Assembly (NCBI GenBank): GCA_045658985.1
Contig: JAZOWC010000027.1
Coordinates: forward strand, 1 to 41,169
Direction of reading: 5' to 3'
DNA from: RGIG3513 sp045658985
Lineage (GTDB): Bacteria; Bacillota; Clostridia; Oscillospirales; Butyricicoccaceae
Length of the DNA stretch: 41,169 bases
In this document: one piece after another, positions 1-7,747 of the stretch
How positions within the stretch are numbered: the first letter of the stretch is position 1
Layout of the letters: each line of letters opens with the position of its first letter
Position numbers and translations under genes: made by a program
Notes under the pieces: model-generated
What the model was told of the DNA's origin: nothing
Databases searched by the model: none
Seen by the model: the letters and a program-made list of their open reading frames with translations, nothing else

Positions 1-214
1 GGTTTTCACCTCATCCGTCAGCCTGCGGCTGACACCTGTCTCGCTGCGGCTCGGTCACGCCGCGGGTCTGACAGTCCTCTCCCCACAAAGCATACGCTTT
101 GCGAGGTCCCCGTCAGATTTGTGTTTACGGTCGGGCAAAACCCTCCCTACACCTTGCGCGGTACTCACCGCGCTTGGGTGTCATTCAACACCGCGTCGCC
201 GCTTCGCTACCCTG

Positions 215-239
215 CCCTACGACGGTGCCGCAGATTGGG
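215..239 (+). repeat. 25-bp direct repeat, partner at 454-478
   Basis: The block starting CCCTACGACGGTG and ending CGCAGATTGGG recurs at 454-478 with one base changed (GTGCCG versus GTGGCG). It is a second repeat family inside the gene-free left end. Confidence 0.65.
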
Positions 240-384
240 TAGATCCCGCGCAAAGCGCGCCCTACGGGTTCGACTGCGCGCCGCTGCGTCATACTGAGCT
301 TGTCGAACTGCGCAGCAGCACCGAGCGAAGCGATGGTGGTATCTCAGCGGCGCTCCGCTCAGGATGACCGAAGGGGCAAGTTTT

Positions 385-414
385 CACCTCATCCACCGCA
401 AGCGGTCCCCCTTC
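385..414 (+). repeat. 30-bp direct repeat, copy 1
   Basis: An exact 30-base copy of 631-660. It begins CACCTCATCCACCGCAAGCG and is followed by an imperfect CTCCAACC/GGAGAAGG-type stem. It probably belongs to a dispersed intergenic repeat family; function unknown. Confidence 0.75.
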
Positions 415-630
415 TCCAACCGGAGAAGGCTTTACGGGAGACGGGGACGATACCCCTACGACGGTGGCGCAGATTGGGCAGGATGTAGGGGCGATCATTG
501 ATCGCCCGCGGGAGGCAGAGGGCTGCCTCCCCTACTTGCGAAGCACGAGGGCTGCGGGAGGGCTACAAGGCTTACCCTTGAGGCGAAGCTGTCGAGCGTA
601 GCGAGACTGATGAGGTGATGTTTTGGTTTC

Positions 631-660
631 CACCTCATCCACCGCAAGCGGTCCCCCTTC
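631..660 (+). repeat. 30-bp direct repeat, copy 2
   Basis: An exact 30-base copy of 385-414. Here it is followed by a clean hairpin (CCTTCCCC, loop ATCA or similar, GGGGAAGG). The same repeat leading into a stem at both sites suggests the module is repeat plus hairpin. Confidence 0.75.
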
Positions 661-729
661 CCCATCAAGGGGAAGGCTTATGCGGGGGGTGGGGGATTTA
701 TCCCCTCAGTTTTTGCTGTACGCAAAAAC

Positions 730-757
730 AGCTCCCCTTGCAACAAGGGGAGCCTTT
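730..757 (-). terminator. Probable terminator of the copA-copZ unit
   Basis: Read on the minus strand, a perfect 10-bp stem (GCTCCCCTTG pairing with CAAGGGGAGC around a 3-base loop) is followed by TGTTTTTG. It lies about 140 bases past the copZ stop, so it could end that transcript. It may also simply be one of the local repeat hairpins. Confidence 0.5.
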
Positions 758-791
758 TGGTGCTATTATTCAGCTTGCTCGGGGCGGGGGA

Positions 792-892
792 TTTTGGAGC
801 ATATTTGCGTCAGTACAACCAACCCGAGCGCAGACAGTACCGTGTGTACGGCAAGCGAGAGTTGGGCAGTAATGGCGCAAATATGCCCAAAA
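792..892. repeat. Imperfect palindromic element
   Basis: The left arm at 792-809 (TTTTGGAGCATATTTGCG) pairs with the right arm at 876-892 (CGCAAATATGCCCAAAA) with one bulged base, enclosing 66 bases. A shorter CCAAC/GTTGG pairing lies inside. The element sits just beyond the copZ stop codon. It could be a small palindromic mobile repeat or a long 3' RNA hairpin. The sequence shows no coding capacity. Confidence 0.55.
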
Positions 893-897
893 GACCA

Positions 898-1095
898 TTA
901 CTTAACTTCTGCGGCGGTGAATCCAAGATCATCGAGGATGCCGATGGCTTTTTTGACGCAGTGGTCGCAGCCGTCGATGGTGACGGTTTTGTCGGCGAGG
1001 GATACGGTGTAGCCGAGGCCTTCGGCGTCGAGGGCTTTTTTGATGCGGTTGACGCATACTTCACAATGCATGTCGTTGACTTTCAGGGTTGTCAT
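898..1095 (-). CDS. copZ: CopZ-like heavy-metal-associated copper chaperone
   Basis: A 65-residue protein forming a single heavy-metal-associated (HMA) domain. HMA chaperones bind Cu(I) and deliver it to the cytoplasmic side of P-type ATPases. The metal motif MHCEVC (Cys11, Cys14) stands at the usual place after the first beta strand. Unusually, there is a second CxxC, CDHC at residues 43-46, where HMA domains normally have no cysteine. The start was chosen at 1095 because GTGAGG precedes it at normal spacing; upstream in-frame codons would run back over the end of copA. It begins 17 bases after the copA stop and is presumably co-transcribed. The copper role is inferred from the family and the neighbour; other soft metals are possible. 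Confidence 0.85.
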   Translation of the reverse strand: MTTLKVNDMHCEVCVNRIKKALDAEGLGYTVSLADKTVTIDGCDHCVKKAIGILDDLGFTAAEVK

Positions 1096-1112
1096 TTTCG
1101 GTTTCCTCACTT

Positions 1113-3350
1113 TCAAAGCTTTTTGGTTTTTAATCTTAATGCGTTGGAGACAACGCAAATTGAGCTGAGAGACATGGCAAATGCGCCGATCATGGGCGAC
1201 AGGAGCATACCGTTGACCGCGTAGAGGGCGCCTGCGGCCACGGGGATGCCTATGGTATTGTAGCAGAAGGCCCAGAACAGATTCTGGCGGATATTGGTCA
1301 TTGTAAGGCGGCTGAGGCGGACGGCGCGGGGCACGTCGCAGACGTCGTTCTTCATAAGCACGATGTCGGCAGATTCGATGGCGATATCACTTCCGCCGCC
1401 CACGGCACAGCCTATATCGGCCTGAGCCAGTGCGGGGGCGTCGTTGATGCCGTCACCCACCATCATTACGGTGCCGTGCTTCTGCAGGTCGGCGACGACG
1501 GCGGCTTTCTGCTCGGGAAGGACTTCGGCAATGACTTCGTCCACGCCTGCCAGAGCGGCCATATATTCGGCGGCTGCACGGTTGTCACCTGTGAGCATGA
1601 CCGTGCGCAGACCCATGGCGCGCAGACGGGCCACGGCTTCGGCGGCGGTGGTTTTGAGGCTGTCGGATATGCCGATAACGCCGCGCACCTCTCCGTCGAT
1701 TGCTATGCAGATGACCGAGCAGCCTTTTTGAGAAAGGCGCAAAAGGTCGGCGGAGGCGGCGGAGGTGTCAATATTCCTGCTCTCGAGCAGGCGAACCGAG
1801 CCTGCGGCCACGGTGATGCCCGAAGACAGTGTGGCGACGATGCCCTGACCGGAGATATTGTCGAATTTGCGAGGCAGCTCGTGTGGCTCGAGCTCGCGGG
1901 AGCGGGCGTAGTCCACCACGGCGGCGGCGAGGGGGTGCTGGGAGACGCTCTCGGCCTCGGCGGCGGTGCGGATGAGCTGACGGTGGTCGATATTGTAGCA
2001 TACAACCTCGCTGACCGAGGGTTTGCCCTCGGTGAGGGTGCCGGTTTTGTCAAAAACTACGGTTTTGGTGCGGCCTGTGATCTCCAGCGCCTCACCCGAG
2101 CGGATGAGGATGCCGTTACTTGCGCCCAGTCCCGTGCCCACCATAATGGCGGTGGGGGTGGCAAGTCCCAGCGCGCAGGGGCAGGCGATAACAAGCACCG
2201 AGGTGAATATACGCAGGGCAAAGGACAGTTCTTGGCCGCTTATGAGCCACAAAAGGGCGGCTATAATGGCGATGGACATAACGGCGGGGACGAACACGCC
2301 TGCGACCTTGTCGGCTATCTTGGCTATGGGGGCTTTTTTGCCCTGGGCCTCCTGCACGAAGCGGATTATGCCTGCGAGGATGGTATTTTCGCCGATGCGG
2401 GTGATGCGCACGTACAGAACACCGCTCTGATTGACGCTTCCGCCGGTGACGGGACTGCCTGCCTGCTTGAACACGGGCAGGCTCTCGCCTGTGAGCATGG
2501 ACTCGTCGACGCCGCTCTCGCCGCCCGTGACCTCACCGTCAAGCGGGATGCGGGAGCCGGGTTTGACCAGTACGGTGTCGCCGACTTTGAGGGTGGAGAC
2601 GGGGACGGTGGTCTGTGCGCCGTCGGGGGTGATAAGTACGGCGGTGTCGGGGGTAAGCTCCATCAGCTTGCGGATGGCGCCCTTGGTGCGGCGGCGGGAG
2701 CCTGCTTCGAGATGCTTGCCCAGCATAATGAGGGTGAGCACCACGGCGGCAGACTCAAAATACAGATCGTGGATGTGGGCGGGGTTGCCGGGTATGAGGA
2801 TGGTCATAACAAGGCTGTAGAGGAAGGATGCCGTGCAGCCGATGGTGACCAGCGAATCCATATTTGGGTGCAGGGAGATCAGAGCTTTGATGCCCGAGAG
2901 GAAGTATTTGCGGCCGATAAACAGCACGGGCAGGCAAAGAAGGAGCTGCGCGAGGGCAAAGTTAAGGGGATGGGCGTGGGGGGATATGAGCTGAGGCAGG
3001 GGCAGTCCCGAGCCGATCATATGGCCCATGGACACGTACATCAGCAGGGCGCTGAACAGAGCTGCCAGAATGATGCCCAGAGCGGAGGCTTTGTGATCGT
3101 CGTCGGCGTCGTCGCGGGTGGTCTGCGGAGGTTCGGGGATGTCGGGGCGGATGCCAAAGCCCGCACGTTCGACGGCGGCCATAATGCGCTCTGGGGTAAG
3201 CTGCGACTCATCATAGGTGATGGTCATCTTTGCCATAATCAGGTTGACGTCGCTGGCGGATACGCCCTCCAGCTTGCGGGTGACACGCTCAACCGCACCC
3301 GAGCAGGCGGCGCAGGACATTCCCTCTATAATATAGGTCTCGGTTTTCAT
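1113..3350 (-). CDS. copA: Cu(I)-exporting P1B-type ATPase CopA
   Basis: A 745-residue copper-translocating P-type ATPase of the inner membrane that expels cytosolic Cu(I) by ATP hydrolysis. One N-terminal HMA domain (GMSCAACSG near residues 9-17) is followed by paired membrane segments. Then come the actuator TGES motif (about 287), the transmembrane CPC metal site (about 390), the phosphorylated Asp in DKTGT (about 433), the SQHPLA nucleotide-site motif, and GDGINDAPAL (about 630). The last membrane segments carry YN and MxxSS residues typical of Cu(I) rather than Zn/Cd pumps. Length is normal for a single-HMA CopA. AAGGAG lies about 10 bases before the ATG. It follows the SanA-like gene by 15 bases and precedes copZ. 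No copper regulator (CsoR or CopY) is visible in the window. Confidence 0.95.
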   Translation of the reverse strand: MKTETYIIEGMSCAACSGAVERVTRKLEGVSASDVNLIMAKMTITYDESQLTPERIMAAVERAGFGIRPDIPEPPQTTRDDADDDHKASALGIILAALFSALLMYVSMGHMIGSGLPLPQLISPHAHPLNFALAQLLLCLPVLFIGRKYFLSGIKALISLHPNMDSLVTIGCTASFLYSLVMTILIPGNPAHIHDLYFESAAVVLTLIMLGKHLEAGSRRRTKGAIRKLMELTPDTAVLITPDGAQTTVPVSTLKVGDTVLVKPGSRIPLDGEVTGGESGVDESMLTGESLPVFKQAGSPVTGGSVNQSGVLYVRITRIGENTILAGIIRFVQEAQGKKAPIAKIADKVAGVFVPAVMSIAIIAALLWLISGQELSFALRIFTSVLVIACPCALGLATPTAIMVGTGLGASNGILIRSGEALEITGRTKTVVFDKTGTLTEGKPSVSEVVCYNIDHRQLIRTAAEAESVSQHPLAAAVVDYARSRELEPHELPRKFDNISGQGIVATLSSGITVAAGSVRLLESRNIDTSAASADLLRLSQKGCSVICIAIDGEVRGVIGISDSLKTTAAEAVARLRAMGLRTVMLTGDNRAAAEYMAALAGVDEVIAEVLPEQKAAVVADLQKHGTVMMVGDGINDAPALAQADIGCAVGGGSDIAIESADIVLMKNDVCDVPRAVRLSRLTMTNIRQNLFWAFCYNTIGIPVAAGALYAVNGMLLSPMIGAFAMSLSSICVVSNALRLKTKKL

Positions 3351-3365
3351 ACTATATGCGGCTCC

Positions 3366-4037
3366 TTATTGTTTTGCGGCGTTGCCCGTGCCGCTGACGG
3401 GGATCTTTTCGCCCAGATAGGTGGGCTCAGGCTTGAAGATGCACCACGCGAAGTCTTTGACCCGCGCGAGCACCTCACGCAGGTCGCGGAAGGTCTGCCC
3501 CGCGTAGGCACGCAGGTCGGCATCCACTCCGTAAGCGTCCAGTCCCAGTGCGCGGGCGTCATAAACAGCGCGGTACAGGTGGTAGCCCTGAGTGACGATG
3601 AGCACCCTGTCGGCATCAAATATATCCCGCGCTCTGTACATACTCTCATAGGTGGAGAAGCCTGCATGATCCATAAAAATCGCCTCGAGGGGTACGCCCT
3701 TTGAGGCGGCCACGTCACGCATAACGGCGACCTCGTTGTAGTCGGCGCGGCTGTTGTCGCCGCTGAGCAGGAGTTTGGGAGCAAGCTTCAGGTCAAAAAG
3801 CTGCACTCCCCTGTCCAGTCGGTCGCTGAGCATATGGCTGGGGCGGTCTCCGTAGACGCCGCAGCCGAGGATGAGGATGCAGTCAAAGCTCTCTCCGCTA
3901 TAGCTGTCGGGGTCGAGGATATAGGGTTTGGCGCGGTGTTTGACGATGCCGTTGAGGGTGAGCAGGGAGGCAAAGCCCACCGCTGCGGCGGCAAGCAGGA
4001 GAATGAGGATGAGTCTGAGTTTTTTGATATATATCAC
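3366..4037 (-). CDS. SanA/YdcF-like membrane-anchored DUF218 protein
   Basis: Roughly 220 residues. An N-terminal hydrophobic anchor (LRLILILLLAAAAVGF) is followed by a DUF218 domain: ILILGCGVYGDRPS, LLLSGDNSRADYNE, and VLIVTQGYHLYRAVYDARAL. SanA-type proteins affect envelope barrier function; their chemistry is unclear. A longer frame could begin at an ATG at 4151, but that would start inside the sirtuin 3' end, run through its terminator, and lie upstream of this gene's own promoter, so it is rejected. The boundary given is a GTG at 4037. The ribosome site AAAGGTGAT (4033-4041) is better spaced for an ATC at 4028-4026, which would give an N-terminus of MKKLRLILIL, so the true start may be non-canonical. 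copA follows 15 bases later. Confidence 0.8.
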   Translation of the reverse strand: MIYIKKLRLILILLLAAAAVGFASLLTLNGIVKHRAKPYILDPDSYSGESFDCILILGCGVYGDRPSHMLSDRLDRGVQLFDLKLAPKLLLSGDNSRADYNEVAVMRDVAASKGVPLEAIFMDHAGFSTYESMYRARDIFDADRVLIVTQGYHLYRAVYDARALGLDAYGVDADLRAYAGQTFRDLREVLARVKDFAWCIFKPEPTYLGEKIPVSGTGNAAKQ

Positions 4038-4074
4038 CTTTCTATATAAGCAGAGCGGGTAACCTATTATACAA

Positions 4075-4103
4075 AGTATACCCCTTTTGGGAGGGTTTAG
4101 CAA
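4075..4103 (-). promoter_or_regulatory. Sigma-A promoter for the sanA-like/copA/copZ unit
   Basis: On the minus strand: -35 TTGCTA (4103-4098), 17-base spacer, -10 TATACT (4080-4075). It lies directly after the sirtuin terminator and predicts a transcript starting near 4067, which fixes the downstream start choice. Confidence 0.7.
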
Positions 4104-4106
4104 CAG

Positions 4107-4135
4107 AAAAAGCAGGAGAAAAACTCCTGCTTTTT
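4107..4135 (-). terminator. Rho-independent terminator after the sirtuin gene
   Basis: A 12-bp perfect stem (AAAAAGCAGGAG / CTCCTGCTTTTT) with a 5-base loop, placed immediately past the sirtuin stop codon, with the T-run on the minus strand. Confidence 0.85.
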
Positions 4136-4140
4136 GTAAA

Positions 4141-4884
4141 TTATTCTGCAAGGCACGCCATCACGGCGCTGAGTACCTCGCCTATTGGCTCACGGAAAAC
4201 AAGGTCGGCACGGGAGTCCATGCCGGTGACCGTGCGGTTGATGACGATGAGATTGCGCCCGCTGAAATAGCGGACAAAGCCTGCCGCGGGGTACACGGCC
4301 AGAGACGTGCCGCCGATTATCAGGGTATCGGCGCGGGAGATGGCGTCTATGGCGCAGGACACGGTGCTGTCGTCAAGCTGCTCGCCGTAGAGCACCACGT
4401 CGGGTTTGATGGGGCTATGGCAGACCCGACAGAGAGGCACGCCCCGGGTGGCGAGCAGGTAGTCTTTGGTATATTTTTCTTCGCAGACGGGGCAGGTGTA
4501 TTTGCGGGTGGTGCCGTGGAGCTCAAACACCCGCTCGCTGCCCGCTTTTTGGTGCAGGTCGTCGATGTTCTGGGTGATGACGGCTCTCAGCTTGCCCTGT
4601 TTTTCCAGCTCGGCGAGGGCAAAATGTGCGGCGTTGGGGCGAGCCTCACCCAAAAAGAAATCCCGATAGAACCGATAAAACTCCTCTGTGCGCTCAAAGA
4701 AATAATCGTGGCTCAATATCTCCTCGGGCGGCGCGCCGTACTCACGCACGGCGGTGTAGATGCCGTTTTCGCTGCGGTAATCTTTGAGACCGCTCTCGGT
4801 TGACACGCCTGCGCCGCCAAAGAACACGATATTGGAGCTTGAGCGGACTATGTTGGCAAAGGCGCGGATATCCTGCTCGTTCAT
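4141..4884 (-). CDS. Sir2-family NAD-dependent protein deacylase
   Basis: A 247-residue sirtuin. Sirtuins remove acyl groups from protein lysines using NAD+, releasing nicotinamide and O-acyl-ADP-ribose. Visible motifs in order: NAD-binding FFGGAGVSTESGLKDYRS near residue 25; TQNIDDLHQKAG; the catalytic His in FELHGT; a four-Cys zinc site (CPVC and CRVC about 25 residues apart); then IGGTSLAVYPA and VINRT of the Rossmann fold. The ATG at 4884 is preferred to the GTG at 4893 because AGGTG lies about 7 bases upstream of the ATG but almost touches the GTG. The gene begins five bases past the stop of the phosphotransferase gene, implying translational coupling. It ends at a strong terminator. Its substrate is unknown. 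Confidence 0.93.
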   Translation of the reverse strand: MNEQDIRAFANIVRSSSNIVFFGGAGVSTESGLKDYRSENGIYTAVREYGAPPEEILSHDYFFERTEEFYRFYRDFFLGEARPNAAHFALAELEKQGKLRAVITQNIDDLHQKAGSERVFELHGTTRKYTCPVCEEKYTKDYLLATRGVPLCRVCHSPIKPDVVLYGEQLDDSTVSCAIDAISRADTLIIGGTSLAVYPAAGFVRYFSGRNLIVINRTVTGMDSRADLVFREPIGEVLSAVMACLAE

Positions 4885-4889
4885 CTCAT

Positions 4890-6875
4890 TCACCTGCCGT
4901 TTATGGCGCGCATATTGTTATTGAAGGTCTCCAGATCTTTGCCCGTGAACATATCGCAGGCGAATATGCGGTTGATGTAGGAGACCTTTTCCATCAGCTT
5001 GAGGCAGCGCTGCTCAACGTCCTCGATGTACTCGTCGCTGCCGTCTTCGTCACGGTAGGAGATGTTGTCGAGGGTGTTGAAATACAGCTTGTCGGTGAGG
5101 AACACGTCGTAGGCGCGGGAGTAGAGCACACTCTCCTGCCTGTCAAATACGCTGTGGCCGTAATACAGATTGGTGTAGTAGTTGATGCCCAGCAGGCTCA
5201 TTATGGTGGGCAGGATGTCGGCGGTGCAGGTGAATTTGGTGATCTCGCGGCGGGTCTGCACCTTGTTGCCGATCTTGAGCATCATAGGTACGCGGTACAG
5301 CTCGGTAACGTCGCAGTCGCGGTCGGTCTTGGGGTAGATGTCTTTGACGTAGTTGGTCAGGGTCTGATAATAGGCGTTATGGTCGCCGAACAGCACTATG
5401 AGGGTGTTGTCCATCAGTCCTCGCTCGGTGAGTGTGTCCACGATCATGCCCAGCGCGCGGTCAAAGTCCATTGCCGCCGCGGCATAGTGGTAGAAGGCGG
5501 TGGCTTCTTCGTCCTCCTCGTCGGGAGCGGTAAAGCCAACCTCCTCCAGCTTGGCATAATAGGGTTGGAGGTTGTCGCGGTAATCGTATCTGCCGTGCAT
5601 GGCTATGGTAGTTATATAGGTGTTGAACCGTCTGTCGGTGGGGAACATCATATCACGGCAGGCTTCGATCATCTCCGAGTCCATATTGCGCTCGCCGCGT
5701 CCGTCAAAATAATTGGTGAACACGTCGGGAGCCATCTCCTCCATCTGTTCGCAGGCGATATACTGCTCGAAGCCTACAGCGGCGGGCAGATATTCGTTGC
5801 GGTTGTAGAAGGTATAGTTGCCGTTGTGGAAGGATATGCTGGGCACGTCATAGAGGGTCTTCATCAGATTGGGCAGGGAGTATGCGATGTTGTTGGCTGC
5901 GTAGTCGTAATTGGTATAGTAATCCAGAGGATAGCTGCCAAAGAGGGAGAGGTTCTCGGAGATGTCGGTCTTTTCGCGGGCGTGGAAGTTGGTCATGACC
6001 ACCGAGGTATCGTAGAACTCGTAGAGGTTGGGGTACAGCTCTCGCAGAGTCTCCTCGGGCAAAAAGTGACCGTTGGGGTATATCTCGGGATCGGCAATGA
6101 AGGAGAACCACTCAAAGGTCTCGCCCAGTATGGTGACTACGTTGTATCCCTCTGCGGCGGCGTAGTAGGGGATGTATTCGGAGCTGGTGTTTTTGTAGAT
6201 AAAGTCGCGGATCTCCTGCTTGCTGCCTACCTCAACGTCGGTAAAGGCGCCCTCGTACATCTCGCTGACCAGATTGCCGATGACGCCCTGATCGGCGTAG
6301 CCTTCTTCGCCGGAGTCGTAGATCTTGCCGCGGAGGAACTTGTCCTCTTCGTGCTTGGCGGCGGCGATATATACCAGACCCACGTGGCAGACCAGAATGC
6401 CCGCAACGATGAGGCAGACTGCTTTGCGCAAAAATCGGGTGGGTTTAATGGTCACACTGTATTGGCCGATATCTCTGCCGAACACAATAAACGCGCCTAT
6501 CAGCGCACCGCATATAAAAGTGTAGGTGAAGTTGATGGGGACGCTCTCCAGTATTGCCATGGCATCGCCGCGAAGATTGAGCATGGAGAAGTCAAAAATC
6601 GTGCCCGTCATCTCGAATATGACGATAAACACCAGATCGAGCACAAAAACCGCGCTGAGCAGAATGCAGGACAGAATATGCCGCGCGCGGTTGGAGGCGA
6701 TAAAAAACTGCAGCGCAACCAGCAGTCCCAGCACGGTAAAATACATCCAGGGACTGCGGATAAACAGCTTGCCCGAGGTCACAAATACCGCCATAAGCTC
6801 TATCACCACGGCGATTGCGGCAAACAGGAAGGGTATATAGTTGTTTTTGATAAAATCCGTTATTTTCTTCATCAT
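4890..6875 (-). CDS. LTA-synthase-like membrane sulfatase-fold phosphotransferase
   Basis: A 661-residue protein with about five N-terminal membrane helices (residues 10-200) and a large extracytoplasmic alkaline-phosphatase/sulfatase domain. Lipoteichoic acid synthases of this type transfer glycerol phosphate from phosphatidylglycerol. Visible signatures: metal-binding Glu in LGETFEWF (about 249), the probable nucleophilic Thr in EKTDISENLSLF (about 301, close to Thr300 of S. aureus LtaS), and metal-binding VLFGDHNAYY (about 494). It starts within an ATGATGA that contains the stop of the upstream membrane gene. It may be a true LTA synthase or a related phosphoglycerol transferase acting on another glycan; sequence alone does not settle this. 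Confidence 0.85.
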   Translation of the reverse strand: MMKKITDFIKNNYIPFLFAAIAVVIELMAVFVTSGKLFIRSPWMYFTVLGLLVALQFFIASNRARHILSCILLSAVFVLDLVFIVIFEMTGTIFDFSMLNLRGDAMAILESVPINFTYTFICGALIGAFIVFGRDIGQYSVTIKPTRFLRKAVCLIVAGILVCHVGLVYIAAAKHEEDKFLRGKIYDSGEEGYADQGVIGNLVSEMYEGAFTDVEVGSKQEIRDFIYKNTSSEYIPYYAAAEGYNVVTILGETFEWFSFIADPEIYPNGHFLPEETLRELYPNLYEFYDTSVVMTNFHAREKTDISENLSLFGSYPLDYYTNYDYAANNIAYSLPNLMKTLYDVPSISFHNGNYTFYNRNEYLPAAVGFEQYIACEQMEEMAPDVFTNYFDGRGERNMDSEMIEACRDMMFPTDRRFNTYITTIAMHGRYDYRDNLQPYYAKLEEVGFTAPDEEDEEATAFYHYAAAAMDFDRALGMIVDTLTERGLMDNTLIVLFGDHNAYYQTLTNYVKDIYPKTDRDCDVTELYRVPMMLKIGNKVQTRREITKFTCTADILPTIMSLLGINYYTNLYYGHSVFDRQESVLYSRAYDVFLTDKLYFNTLDNISYRDEDGSDEYIEDVEQRCLKLMEKVSYINRIFACDMFTGKDLETFNNNMRAINGR

Positions 6876-7582
6876 AGTATATACATAATCAGCGCCAGCA
6901 CGTAGCTGATGACAAAGCGCTTTTCGGACAGAATGTACACAACACCGAAGTAGCCGATCAGGAACAGATACAGCAGCGAGAAAGCCGAGGGAGCAAACAT
7001 AAGCTCGCCCACGCCGAATGTGAGTGCCGCCAGTATGCCGCCTGCGGGGATGGGGCGCACCGAGTGGAAAATAGCCTCAAACGCCTCCTCCACCAGCACG
7101 ATAAAATACATCACGCAGAGAAGCTTGGCCGCCGTGTGGATATATCCCACGCCGTTGCCCAGCAGGGTCATGGCGGTGACCTTTTCGCCAAGGCCGTAGA
7201 CCAGCTTGAAGCGGAAATCAAGAGCCGCCGACGTGATGAACACGGGGATCAGGGTCATAAAATAGAGCAGCACCTTGCGTCTCACGGTGAGCGCGCCGCC
7301 GATGGGCGCGAAGGGGGTGAAATTGGCCAGCTTCTTCATCCTGCTGTGGAACAGGGCAAAAAATCCCAGTATGAACAGGGTGCATGCCAGATGATAGAAC
7401 ATGGTATTGAGGTTGCCGTAGTAGATGTAGCTGAATACCGGCTCCTCCAAAAATGCCGTAAGCTCGGACAGATACATTCCGACAGGCAGTATAAACGCGG
7501 CCATCAGGCATTTTTTGCCCAGGGCTTTGCCTTCTATATTGCGGCAGGGACTGTTTGCAGCTTGGATATTATCAGCCGTAAT
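6872..7582 (-). CDS. Polytopic membrane protein, possible ATT start
   Basis: Not recognised as a named family. It has about six hydrophobic segments. It contains an EEAFEAIFH sequence in the fourth or fifth segment that faintly recalls CPBP proteases but lacks the rest of their motifs, so I make no functional claim. The only in-frame ATG (7504) has no ribosome site and would clip the first helix. A perfect GGAAGGAGG lies upstream, and five bases after it in the same frame stands ATT (7582-7580). Starting there gives 236 residues with a hydrophilic N-terminus and an intact first helix. Its stop overlaps the start of the LTA-synthase-like gene (ATGA), so the two are probably coupled and may work together in envelope polymer synthesis. 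Confidence 0.6.
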   Translation of the reverse strand: MTADNIQAANSPCRNIEGKALGKKCLMAAFILPVGMYLSELTAFLEEPVFSYIYYGNLNTMFYHLACTLFILGFFALFHSRMKKLANFTPFAPIGGALTVRRKVLLYFMTLIPVFITSAALDFRFKLVYGLGEKVTAMTLLGNGVGYIHTAAKLLCVMYFIVLVEEAFEAIFHSVRPIPAGGILAALTFGVGELMFAPSAFSLLYLFLIGYFGVVYILSEKRFVISYVLALIMYIL

Positions 7583-7615
7583 GATCTCCTCCTTCCAACA
7601 CTACTCCAATATGAT

Positions 7616-7644
7616 ATAATAGCACGGTTTTTCGATTTTTTCAA
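7616..7644 (-). promoter_or_regulatory. Sigma-A promoter for the leftward envelope/sirtuin operon
   Basis: Minus strand: -35 TTGAAA (7644-7639), 17-base spacer, -10 TATTAT (7621-7616). It lies back-to-back with the metF promoter. Confidence 0.75.
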
Positions 7645-7689
7645 TCAGGCTTCCAAAAAATATCTGCACCCGCTCCGCCTCTATACATA

Positions 7690-7718
7690 TTGATAATATA
7701 TATAATCAATGGTATAAT
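7690..7718 (+). promoter_or_regulatory. Sigma-A promoter of the methionine operon
   Basis: -35 TTGATA (7690-7695), 17-base spacer, perfect -10 TATAAT (7713-7718). The leader to the metF ATG is only about 25 bases, too short for an S-box or T-box riboswitch. Confidence 0.8.
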
Positions 7719-7747
7719 AAAAAGATAAATATCGGGGAAGTGAAAGT

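Larger units (their letters stand above)
1..760. repeat. Gene-free mosaic of short intergenic repeats
   Basis: I see no credible gene here; the short open frames have no ribosome binding site or recognisable product. The stretch is built from short GC-rich modules that recur within it. The phrase TTTTCACCTCATCC opens modules at 3 and 381, with a near-copy (TTTCCACCTCATCC) at 627. Two longer direct repeats are listed separately. Many small palindromes are present, such as the stem around 655-677. The pattern resembles the dispersed intergenic repeat clusters common in gut Clostridia. That comparison is from memory, not from a search. Confidence 0.6.

Noticed and set aside
1..760. Insertion sequence remnant in the left end
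   Set aside because: No transposase fragment, no terminal inverted repeats and no target duplication can be seen.
1476..3704. 742-codon frame antisense to copA
   Set aside because: Same composition artefact; it spans copA and part of the next gene and encodes Gly-rich nonsense.
4800..6905. 701-codon frame antisense to the LTA-synthase-like gene
   Set aside because: Opposite a gene with clear catalytic motifs; composition and lack of start signals mark it as a shadow.
7719..7747. SAM or T-box riboswitch before metF
   Set aside because: The promoter leaves only about 25 bases of leader, far too short for either element.
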